From positions 1 to 6,951 of the forward strand of contig JANMQK010000309.1 of the NCBI GenBank assembly GCA_031370485.1: a stretch of 6,951 nucleotides of DNA, written 5' to 3'. How positions within the stretch are numbered: the first letter of the stretch is position 1; the number at the start of each line of letters is the position of its first letter. The notes beneath the pieces were generated by a model. That model was given only the letters and a program-made list of their open reading frames with translations, searched no databases and was not told where the DNA came from. The position numbers and the translations under genes were made by a program. Below, piece by piece: positions 1 to 4,869 of the stretch. This stretch comes from JANMQK01 sp031370485. GTDB lineage: Bacteria > Acidobacteriota > Polarisedimenticolia > Gp22-AA2.

Positions 1-341
1 TAAACGTAGACATAACCGCCCGGGAGCGAAAACGCGTTCACCGCGTCCTTGTTGATGACGGCGAAATGGTACGGGATGTCCTTTCGATCGCTGTGTTGCA
101 CGATAGCGTCGCCGACGGCCTGCACGTACGCCGTCACGGCCACGTTGTTGTAGAGCGGGTATTGCTTCGCGACCTCCACCGACATCTCCTGCCCCAGCTT
201 CACCTCCTCGTCCGACGAGACGAGGTTCATCTGTCCCTTGTTGATACCCGTCGTCGCGCATCCGTCGAGAGCGAGCGGCAGGAGCGCAGCAGCCAGCATC
301 CCGAGGGCAACGACTTTGCGCATGTGAATTGAGCCTTTCAT
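1..341 (-). CDS. M48-family metalloprotease lipoprotein, N-terminal part (cut by left window edge)
   Basis: This is the first 113 codons of a minus-strand gene that runs off the left edge. The protein starts MKGSIHMRKVVALGM and has a basic N-terminus and a hydrophobic stretch. A lipobox-like LDGC follows with Cys28, so it is probably an exported lipoprotein, although Asp at -2 is unusual. The visible mature part contains LVSSDEEVKLGQEM, then a segment starting YVQAVGDAIV, and ends in NAFSLPGGYVYV. This order is typical of M48 (BepA/LoiP/Oma1-like) zinc proteases just before the HEXXH helix, which lies outside the window, so the catalytic site cannot be checked. Such proteases act in the periplasm on misfolded envelope proteins. 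I chose the start at 341 because AGGAGG lies 5 nt upstream; an in-frame ATG at 323 has a weaker site. It lies 104 bp downstream of the CsbD-like gene on the same strand and may share its transcript. Confidence 0.85.
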   Translation of the reverse strand, partial: MKGSIHMRKVVALGMLAAALLPLALDGCATTGINKGQMNLVSSDEEVKLGQEMSVEVAKQYPLYNNVAVTAYVQAVGDAIVQHSDRKDIPYHFAVINKDAVNAFSLPGGYVYV

Positions 342-346
342 CACAA

Positions 347-352
347 CCTCCT
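347..352 (-). promoter_or_regulatory. Ribosome binding site of the M48 protease gene
   Basis: AGGAGG on the minus strand lies 5 nt before the ATG at 341. It supports that start over the internal ATG at 323, which has only a weak AAGG-like sequence upstream. Confidence 0.75.
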
Positions 353-445
353 CGTGGAGCGAGACTCGGCTTACAGAATGGACCTTACCGGACATGAAGT
401 CGCAGCTTGAACGTCCTATGCGTCAGGTGCGTGCGCAGAGGGAGA

Positions 446-631
446 CTAAAGCTCGGCGAGCAGTTTGGTAATTTTGTCCCTCGCCAGACCCAGTTTCTTT
501 TGCAGGCGGCCGATCAGCTCATCGTCTTTGCCTTCCGCGTAGACGAGGTCGTCGTCGGTCAGCTGGCCATATTTCTGTTTGAGCTTGCCCTTGACTTGAT
601 TCCAGTCGCCTTTGAAGATCAGCTTGTTCAT
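446..631 (-). CDS. CsbD-like small stress-response protein
   Basis: This encodes a 61-residue, highly charged protein without a signal peptide or membrane segment. The N-terminal part, WNQVKGKLKQKYGQLTDDDL, is the hallmark of the CsbD family, whose members are usually about 60-70 residues, so the gene looks complete. The C-terminal half is helical in character (a segment starting ELIGRLQKKLG, then DKITKLL). CsbD proteins are induced by general stress in several bacteria, but their molecular role is unknown. GGAGG lies 7 nt before the ATG at 631. The start is 20 bp beyond the stop of the BON-domain lipoprotein gene on the same strand, so the two are very probably cotranscribed from the promoter at 1248-1276. 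Pairing of CsbD and BON proteins fits a general or envelope stress role. That role is inferred from the families. Confidence 0.92.
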   Translation of the reverse strand: MNKLIFKGDWNQVKGKLKQKYGQLTDDDLVYAEGKDDELIGRLQKKLGLARDKITKLLAEL

Positions 632-651
632 GGTTCTCCCTCCGAAAACGT

Positions 652-1188
652 TTATCGCAGATTGGCTTCCACTTTGTTCACGCCCTCGGTCGTCCTGGCG
701 ATCTCGATCGCCTGCTTCCTCTCGGCATCGCTTTTCACCGTTCCGGTCAGGTACACCACGCCGTCACGGGTATCGACATCGATCTGCAGGCCTTTCACAA
801 GAGGATCATCCAGTAGCCTCACCTTCACGCGCATGGTGATCCCGGCGTCATCGACGCGCGTACCGAGCGTACGCTTCGGATCGGGAGCTTCGCCACTCGC
901 GGTTCCGGATCGCACCGAGATCATGTCCTTCACGTCGCTGACCCCGGTCGTGCCCCGCGCCAGCCGCAGGACAGCGTCCTTGGCCTCCTGGCTATCCAGG
1001 TTTCCGGTCAGCGTCACGACTCCGTTGGTCGTATCCACGTTGATGTCGGACGCACGGACCCGACTGTCGACGGCGAGCTTGGTCTTGATCGTGCCCGTGA
1101 TTGTCGCATCGGTGGCCTGCGCGCACCCAACGGCCAGGGACACGGCCAGCGCGAGAACGACACATGCGATGGCTCTTTTCTCTCTCAT
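652..1188 (-). CDS. Lipoprotein with two BON domains (OsmY-like)
   Basis: From the ATG at 1188 this is a 178-residue exported protein. It begins MREKRAIACVVLALAVSL and ends its signal at AVGC with Cys22, which suits a lipoprotein, although Ala at -3 of the lipobox is only fair. Two BON domains fill the mature part, at about residues 27-92 and 113-178. Each has the expected order of an alpha helix, a strand, the core GVV(T/Y)LTG and a final helix. The linker is Ser/Pro/Gly-rich. BON domains are thought to bind phospholipid or envelope components, and OsmY is a periplasmic stress protein. A longer reading frame starts at an ATG at 1209, but the site GGAGG at 1197-1201 lies 8 nt before 1188 and would be inside that longer gene. 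The gene is first in an apparent operon with the CsbD-like gene. Its exact ligand is unknown. Confidence 0.9.
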   Translation of the reverse strand: MREKRAIACVVLALAVSLAVGCAQATDATITGTIKTKLAVDSRVRASDINVDTTNGVVTLTGNLDSQEAKDAVLRLARGTTGVSDVKDMISVRSGTASGEAPDPKRTLGTRVDDAGITMRVKVRLLDDPLVKGLQIDVDTRDGVVYLTGTVKSDAERKQAIEIARTTEGVNKVEANLR

Positions 1189-1196
1189 GACTCGCT

Positions 1197-1201
1197 CCTC
1201 C
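1197..1201 (-). promoter_or_regulatory. Ribosome binding site that fixes the BON lipoprotein start
   Basis: GGAGG on the minus strand, within GGGAGGAG, lies 8 nt before the ATG at 1188. It shows that translation begins there and not at the upstream ATG at 1209. Starting at 1188 also puts the basic residues MREKR directly before the hydrophobic signal segment. Confidence 0.75.
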
Positions 1202-1247
1202 CGGAACAACCGCTCTGTGGTGTCTGACGCTCTTATCGGTCCCCCAA

Positions 1248-1276
1248 ACTGTAGGGGGTGGCGGGAGCATCGTCAA
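1248..1276 (-). promoter_or_regulatory. Putative sigma70-type promoter of the BON-CsbD operon
   Basis: On the minus strand, TTGACG (1271-1276) and TACAGT (1248-1253) are separated by exactly 17 nt. They match the -35 and -10 consensus at 5/6 and 4/6 positions. Transcription would start near 1241, giving a leader of about 53 nt before the BON gene start at 1188. The box sequences and spacing are seen directly; activity is inferred. Confidence 0.6.
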
Positions 1277-1286
1277 TTAGGAGAAA

Positions 1287-1304
1287 CCTGACAGAGAGGT
1301 CAGG
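1287..1304. promoter_or_regulatory. Inverted repeat just upstream of the BON promoter, possible regulator site
   Basis: CCTGAC and GTCAGG form a perfect 6-bp inverted repeat around a 6-nt centre (AGAGAG). The repeat begins 10 bp upstream of the -35 box of the leftward BON promoter, where an activator or a repressor could bind. No regulator gene is visible in the window, so this is only a candidate. Confidence 0.3.
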
Positions 1305-1599
1305 AGAACGCACAGGCGCAACAAGGTGCAGTTCACGCCGGTCGGGCCTCCCGTGCGCCTGGCAGGGCGCGCCCGTCGTCCTCCGCTTCCCGCTCTCGCC
1401 CTCACGGGGGGGAGGGTACCATCAGGCCGCCGTCGGAGCGCCCCCTTCAGCACCCGCTGGCGGCGCGCTTTCCCCTTGCAAAGACCGGCGACCGCTCACA
1501 CATTCCAGGGGACTTCGACCGACCAGGTCGCCCCACCAATCTCAAGTTGACAGAACAACTGTCACCGGACTTCGCAACGCAGCTAGTACTTCCTACGCT
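1305..1599. other. Gene-free intergenic stretch
   Basis: I see no convincing gene on either strand here. The open frames that cross it have low-complexity Arg/Pro/Gly-rich translations and no family motif. The only structure noted is the inverted repeat TGACAG-AACAA-CTGTCA at 1548-1564. It shares its TGACAG half-site with the repeat near the BON promoter and with the TTGACAG at 1852-1858. Confidence 0.5.
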
Positions 1600-1827
1600 C
1601 AGACCGAGCGCCGGGTCACGAAGGCCCTCAAGGGGATGGGGCACGAGGTCAGGCTTTTCGGCCTCCACGACGACATCCAACCGCTGCTCGAGGAACGTCT
1701 CAGGCGCTTCGGGTATCCCGCCTTCATCAAGCCGCTGGCGCTCTACCCCAACCCGGCGCCCGGCAGGGAGGATGCCTTCGCCGGAGTGGCCCGGAGCGGC
1801 GGCCTGGAGTTCGAGGACCTGAGCCGT
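1600..1827 (+). pseudogene. Decayed, internally deleted D-Ala-D-Ala-ligase-like ATP-grasp gene
   Basis: One plus-strand frame holds three pieces of an ATP-grasp ligase in the right order but lacks most of the protein. Codons 1603-1695 give TERRVTKALKGMGHEVRLFG and HDDIQPLLEE, like the N-terminal Rossmann-type part of D-Ala-D-Ala-ligase-like proteins. Codons 1696-1737 give RLRRFGYPAFIKPL, the start of the central ATP-binding domain with its conserved lysine. Codons 1741-1827 give LYPNPAPGREDAF followed by ARSGGLEFEDL, like the C-terminal end where the metal-binding Asn of NPNP sits. An intact enzyme is about 300-350 residues, and only about 76 codons remain. No plausible start codon with a ribosome binding site precedes it, and the frame runs on into the NHL gene without a stop. 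It is best read as a remnant after in-frame deletions. The family match is from memory of the motifs, not a search. Confidence 0.55.
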
Positions 1828-1851
1828 GCCCCTCCCGGCGGGAAATCCTCC

Positions 1852-1881
1852 TTGACAGCCCTCCCCCGCCCGCGGTACCTT
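1852..1881 (+). promoter_or_regulatory. Putative promoter of the NHL-repeat gene
   Basis: A perfect -35 box TTGACA (1852-1857) is followed after 18 nt by TACCTT (1876-1881), a weak -10 box (3/6 matches) within GGTACCTT. Transcription would start near 1888, leaving a leader of about 145 nt before the ATG at 2033. It lies just beyond the ATP-grasp remnant. Confidence 0.45.
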
Positions 1882-1954
1882 CCAAGCCAACTATTGTACC
1901 GAGGTCCAGGTCATTCGAAGGCGGCACCCCACGGGGTGTTGGCCGGGGGGGGGA

Positions 1955-1969
1955 GGCGGTCTGACCGCC
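1955..1969 (+). promoter_or_regulatory. Leader hairpin or palindromic operator before the NHL-repeat gene
   Basis: GGCGGTC and GACCGCC form a perfect 7-bp inverted repeat around a single T. As RNA it would fold as a 5-bp GC stem with a TCTGA loop. It directly follows a run of nine G (1945-1953), and a second small inverted repeat, CACCCC-AC-GGGGTG, lies at 1925-1938. The stem sits about 63 nt before the start codon, so it could be a leader structure or an operator. No T-tract follows it, so it is not a standard terminator. Confidence 0.3.
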
Positions 1970-2019
1970 CTGAACTTCAAGATGAAACATGCCGAACAAG
2001 CCGTCAGGTCTGTCAATCC

Positions 2020-2024
2020 AGGAG
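2020..2024 (+). promoter_or_regulatory. Ribosome binding site that fixes the NHL-repeat protein start
   Basis: AGGAG lies 8 nt before the ATG at 2033, whose product begins with a standard signal peptide. An in-frame ATG at 1982 would add 17 polar residues before the signal peptide and has no comparable site upstream. Confidence 0.75.
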
Positions 2025-2032
2025 CCGCACAA

Positions 2033-4657
2033 ATGATCCGCCGGAGCATTGTTGCTATTTGCGTCTGCCTCGCTGCATTCTCGGGCGCGAGAGCCCAGAC
2101 CATCACGACCTATGCGGGCGGGGGACCCGATGGAGTGCAGGCTGTTTCTTCGAATCTCTATGTGCCCGTGTCGGTCGTCGCCGGCGGCGGGAGCACGCTG
2201 TTCATTGCCGCGGGGGCTCGTGTCTTCAAGGTCGATGCGCTCGGCGTGCTGACGGTTGTCGCCGGAAACGGGACCTACGGCTTCAGCGGCGACGGGGGGC
2301 CGGCGACCTCCGCCAGCCTGTCCGGCCCCACGGGCCTGGCGGTGGATGGCCTCGGCAACCTGTTCATCGGCGACATGGGCAACAATCGGATCCGCAAGGT
2401 GGCGGCGGCGGACGGGATCATCACGACCGTGGCGGGGAACGGAATCGAAGGCTTCAGCGGCGACAATGGGCCGGCCACTTCCGCCAGCCTGAACCGCCCG
2501 TCGGGCGTGGCGGTGGATGGCTTAGGCAACCTGTTCATCGCCGACACGCGCAACCATCGCATCCGCGAGGTGGCGGCAGGCGGCGGGACCATCACGACCG
2601 TGGCGGGAAACGGCACGGGAGCTTTCAGCGGAGACGGGGGGACGGCCACCTCCGCCAGCCTGAAAAACCCCTATGGCGTGGCGATTGATGGCTCCGGCAA
2701 CCTGTTCATTGTCGACACCTACAACCATCGCATCCGCGAAGTGGCGGCGGGAAGCGCGATCATCACGACGGTTGTGGGGAACGGCACGGTAGATATCCCT
2801 GCGGGAAACTTCGGCGGCGACGGAGGGCCGGCCACCTCCGCCAGCCTGAAATATCCCGGAGGCCTGGCGCTGGATGGTTCCGGCAACCTGTTCGTCGCCG
2901 ACAGCGACAACAGTCGCATCCGCAAGGTGGTGCCGGGCGCGAACGCGGGATTCACGGGAGAGCCGGACGAGACGATCACGACGGTGGCGGGAAACGGGAT
3001 GTTCAACTTCAGCGGCGACGGGGCGGCGGCCACCTCTGCCGGCCTGTTCAATCCCTACGACGTTGCGGTCGATGCCTCCGGCAACCTGATCATCGCCGAT
3101 ACGGACAACAGCCGCGTCCGCAAGGTGACGGTGGCCACCGGGACGATCACGACGGTGGCGGGGAACGGGGCCTACGGCTTCAGCGGCGATGCGGGGGCGG
3201 CCACCTCCGCCAGCCTGTACCTCCCCGCGGGCGTGGCCCTGGATGGCTCCGGCAATCTGTTCATTGCTGACTATTTCAACAGCCGCATCCGCAAGGTGAC
3301 GGCGGGCACCGGGATCATCACGACGGTTGCGGGGAATGGGACCTACGGCTTCAACGGCGGCGGGACGGCCACCACCCGCAGCCTGAACTTTCCCGCGGGA
3401 GTGGCGGTGGACAGTCTGGGCAACCTTTTCATCGCCGACACCTACAGCCATCGCATCCGCAAGGTGACCGGAACCAACCTCACGACGATCGTGGGGAACG
3501 GAACGGGAGACTTCGCGGGCGATGGGGGAACGGCCAACTTCGCCCACGTGAACCTTCCCACCGGCGTGGCGGTGGATGGCTCCGGCAACCTGTTTATCGC
3601 CGACTTTGGGAACAATCGCATCCGCAGGGTGGGGACAGACGGGTTCATCACGACGGTCGCGGGAAACGGAACGGCTGGTTTCAGCGGCGACGGGGGGAGG
3701 GCGACCGCCGCCAGTCTGAGCCACCCCACAGGCGTGGCGGTGGATGGCTCGGGCAACCTGTTCATCGCCGACACCGACAACCATCGCATCCGCAAGGTGG
3801 TGCCGGGCGCCAACGCCGGGGTTACGGGAGAGTCGGACGAGATCATCACGACGGTGGCCGGGAACGGGACCTTCTGCGCAGGTGTTTGCGACTTGGTCAC
3901 GACCCACAAGTGCACCGCCCCGGCGCAGAACGCCGGTCAGGCCTGCACGCTCGACAACGACTGTTGTGCCGGCGTCAGCGTCGGCGACGGAGGTCCGGCC
4001 GCCTCCGCCAGCCTGAAATCCCCCGCGGGCGTGGGTGTTGACGGCGCCGGAAACCTGTACATCGCCGACTTTGACAACAGCCGCATCCGGAAGGTGACGG
4101 CGGCCACCGGGATCATCACGACGGTGGCCGGCGACGGGGCCTACGCCTACCGCGGCGACGGGGGACCAGCCACCTCCGCCAGCCTCTACCGCCCCACCGG
4201 CGTCGTGGTAGATGGCTCCGGCAACATCTTTATTGCCGACTACGCCAACAACCGCATCCGCCTGGTCGCGACAGCCGGCGCGGGTGCGCCCCCCCCGCCT
4301 CCCGTCCCCGACGGCAGGGCGGTTCAGGGGACGGCGATGAGGGTCACGGGGAGCGGCACGAGCCTGCCCATAGCCTGGGATGTCTCGACCTGCGGGGCCG
4401 CGCACCACTACAACGTCTATGCCGGGAGCATGAACGACTTCACGAGGGTGACCCAGGCGATCTGTGGTCTCCCACCGACCGGCCAGGCGACCATCAACCT
4501 CTCCGGGGCGAACATGTGGTGGGTGGTGGTTGGCTCCAACGGAAGCGAGCTGGGGAGCTGCGGATCCGACTCATCCGGGAGAGAGCGTGTCCTGACCGGC
4601 TGGGAATCGCTCTGCGCCGAGACAGTGCAGAACTGCTCCGGGGTGTGTCAACCCTGA
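2033..4657 (+). CDS. Secreted NHL-repeat beta-propeller protein with Cys-rich insertion and C-terminal module
   Basis: This encodes 874 residues beginning MIRRSIVAICVCLAAFSGA. It has a signal peptide with likely cleavage at ARA|QT after residue 21, so the protein is exported. Residues 22-71 form a degenerate blade. Residues 72 to about 745 hold eleven clear NHL repeats, each with ITTVAGNG, FSGDGGPATSASL, P.GVAVDGSGNLFIAD and N.RIRKV; the usual period is 57 residues. Twelve blades would suit two six-bladed propellers. Repeats 4 and 9 carry a near-identical 14-residue loop (VPGANAG.TGE.DE). Repeat 10 has about 33 extra residues with six Cys (615, 619, 627, 638, 644, 645). A linker PPPPPVP (residues 753-759) leads to an FN3-like C-terminal module with six Cys (787, 811, 843, 861, 868, 872) and the motif DSSGRER. 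NHL propellers usually bind proteins or other ligands, and no catalytic residues are evident. The ligand is unknown. Confidence 0.9.
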   Translation: MIRRSIVAICVCLAAFSGARAQTITTYAGGGPDGVQAVSSNLYVPVSVVAGGGSTLFIAAGARVFKVDALGVLTVVAGNGTYGFSGDGGPATSASLSGPTGLAVDGLGNLFIGDMGNNRIRKVAAADGIITTVAGNGIEGFSGDNGPATSASLNRPSGVAVDGLGNLFIADTRNHRIREVAAGGGTITTVAGNGTGAFSGDGGTATSASLKNPYGVAIDGSGNLFIVDTYNHRIREVAAGSAIITTVVGNGTVDIPAGNFGGDGGPATSASLKYPGGLALDGSGNLFVADSDNSRIRKVVPGANAGFTGEPDETITTVAGNGMFNFSGDGAAATSAGLFNPYDVAVDASGNLIIADTDNSRVRKVTVATGTITTVAGNGAYGFSGDAGAATSASLYLPAGVALDGSGNLFIADYFNSRIRKVTAGTGIITTVAGNGTYGFNGGGTATTRSLNFPAGVAVDSLGNLFIADTYSHRIRKVTGTNLTTIVGNGTGDFAGDGGTANFAHVNLPTGVAVDGSGNLFIADFGNNRIRRVGTDGFITTVAGNGTAGFSGDGGRATAASLSHPTGVAVDGSGNLFIADTDNHRIRKVVPGANAGVTGESDEIITTVAGNGTFCAGVCDLVTTHKCTAPAQNAGQACTLDNDCCAGVSVGDGGPAASASLKSPAGVGVDGAGNLYIADFDNSRIRKVTAATGIITTVAGDGAYAYRGDGGPATSASLYRPTGVVVDGSGNIFIADYANNRIRLVATAGAGAPPPPPVPDGRAVQGTAMRVTGSGTSLPIAWDVSTCGAAHHYNVYAGSMNDFTRVTQAICGLPPTGQATINLSGANMWWVVVGSNGSELGSCGSDSSGRERVLTGWESLCAETVQNCSGVCQP
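2246..4267 (+). repeat. Tandem array of eleven NHL repeat units inside the secreted protein gene
   Basis: Units start at 2246, 2417, 2588, 2759, 2972, 3143, 3314, 3479, 3644, 3842 and 4112. Six of the units are exactly 171 nt. Units 7 and 8 are 165 nt, unit 4 is 213 nt and unit 9 is 198 nt because of the shared 42-nt loop, and unit 10 is 270 nt because of the Cys-rich insertion. The last unit ends near 4267. Many units share blocks at DNA level, for example CACCTCCGCCAGCCTG and ATCATCACGACGGT. This suggests fairly recent duplication or ongoing gene conversion, and units could be lost or gained by recombination. These are coding repeats, not a CRISPR array. Confidence 0.9.
3875..3979 (+). other. 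Cys-rich insertion in NHL repeat 10
   Basis: About 35 codons with six Cys (spacing C-x3-C-x7-C-x10-C-x5-CC) sit between AGNGTF and GDGGPA of blade 10, where other blades have only a short FSGD-type turn. It includes KCTAPAQNAGQACTLDNDCC. It would form a disulfide-stabilised loop projecting from the propeller. Short C...AGQ.CT.D.DC modules recur in secreted proteins of soil bacteria, which I infer from memory. Confidence 0.7.
4310..4654 (+). other. C-terminal FN3-like Cys-containing module of the NHL protein
   Basis: Residues 760-874 follow the proline linker. The pattern LPIAWDVSTCGAAHHYNVY, AICGL, MWWVVVGSNGSE and DSSGRER suggests a small beta-sandwich. I recall similar tails on many large secreted proteins of Acidobacteriota and related phyla. 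Six Cys could form three disulfides. It may anchor or sort the protein, or bind a ligand; none of this is shown by the sequence. Confidence 0.5.
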
Positions 4658-4869
4658 ATTCCGGTTCCTCGATCAGCCGCGGGATCGTTGTCCCGGCCTG
4701 CGGCCCGGCCCCAAGCAGATCGCACGTCGGCTGGTCGCCCGGGCCCGTGACGTTTCAGTGGAAGTTGTGCGATTTGAGGTAGAGCATGTACGTGTCCGCG
4801 AGGACACGAGACAGACCCCGCGAGATGGGTTCACCTCTCTTCGAACCTTCGCTCACCCGGGTGGCGGTT
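4658..4869. other. Intergenic region between convergent genes
   Basis: These 212 bp separate the stops of the NHL gene and the VWFA-related gene. I see no credible gene in them. Apart from the hairpin at 4791-4808 there is a 10-bp palindrome CACCCGGGTG (4854-4863) just past the VWFA-related stop. No T-tract typical of an intrinsic terminator is present on either strand. Confidence 0.5.
4791..4808. terminator. Hairpin between convergent genes, possible bidirectional terminator or mRNA end
   Basis: CGTGTCC and GGACACG form a perfect 7-bp stem closed by GCGA, a GNRA-type tetraloop when read on the plus strand. It lies 133 bp past the NHL gene stop and 61 bp past the VWFA-related stop. No U-tract follows, so it could be a 3'-end stabiliser or part of a factor-dependent terminator. 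The structure is seen directly; the role is inferred. Confidence 0.3.

Noticed and set aside
361..445. A separate promoter for the M48 protease gene
   Set aside because: The best pair, TTCAAG and TAAGGT with 18-nt spacing on the minus strand, matches consensus poorly, so I do not call it.
407..1291. Plus-strand open frame of 294 codons opposite the BON and CsbD genes
   Set aside because: It lies antisense to two recognisable genes with good ribosome binding sites, and its translation shows no family motif.
1982..2032. Upstream ATG at 1982 as the NHL protein start
   Set aside because: It would put 17 polar residues before the signal peptide and lacks a ribosome binding site, whereas the ATG at 2033 has AGGAG 8 nt upstream.
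1258..2688. Long plus-strand open frame of 476 codons
   Set aside because: It overlaps the start of the NHL gene in another frame. Its first part is low-complexity Arg/Pro/Gly-rich, and its last part is the out-of-frame shadow of the NHL repeats. Only the segment 1600-1827 resembles a protein family, and that is reported as a remnant.
2246..4267. Regular repeats that might suggest a CRISPR array
   Set aside because: The period of about 171 nt is in frame and encodes NHL blades. There are no short identical repeats separated by unique spacers.
2522..4408. Long minus-strand open frame of 628 codons opposite the NHL gene
   Set aside because: It mirrors the NHL tandem repeats, with a periodic Gly/Arg/His/Asp-rich translation. 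The plus-strand frame has clear NHL motifs and a signal peptide, so this frame is a high-GC shadow.
4681..4694. GGGATCGTTGTCCC as a terminator after the NHL gene
   Set aside because: The stem is only 4 bp and is not followed by a T-tract.
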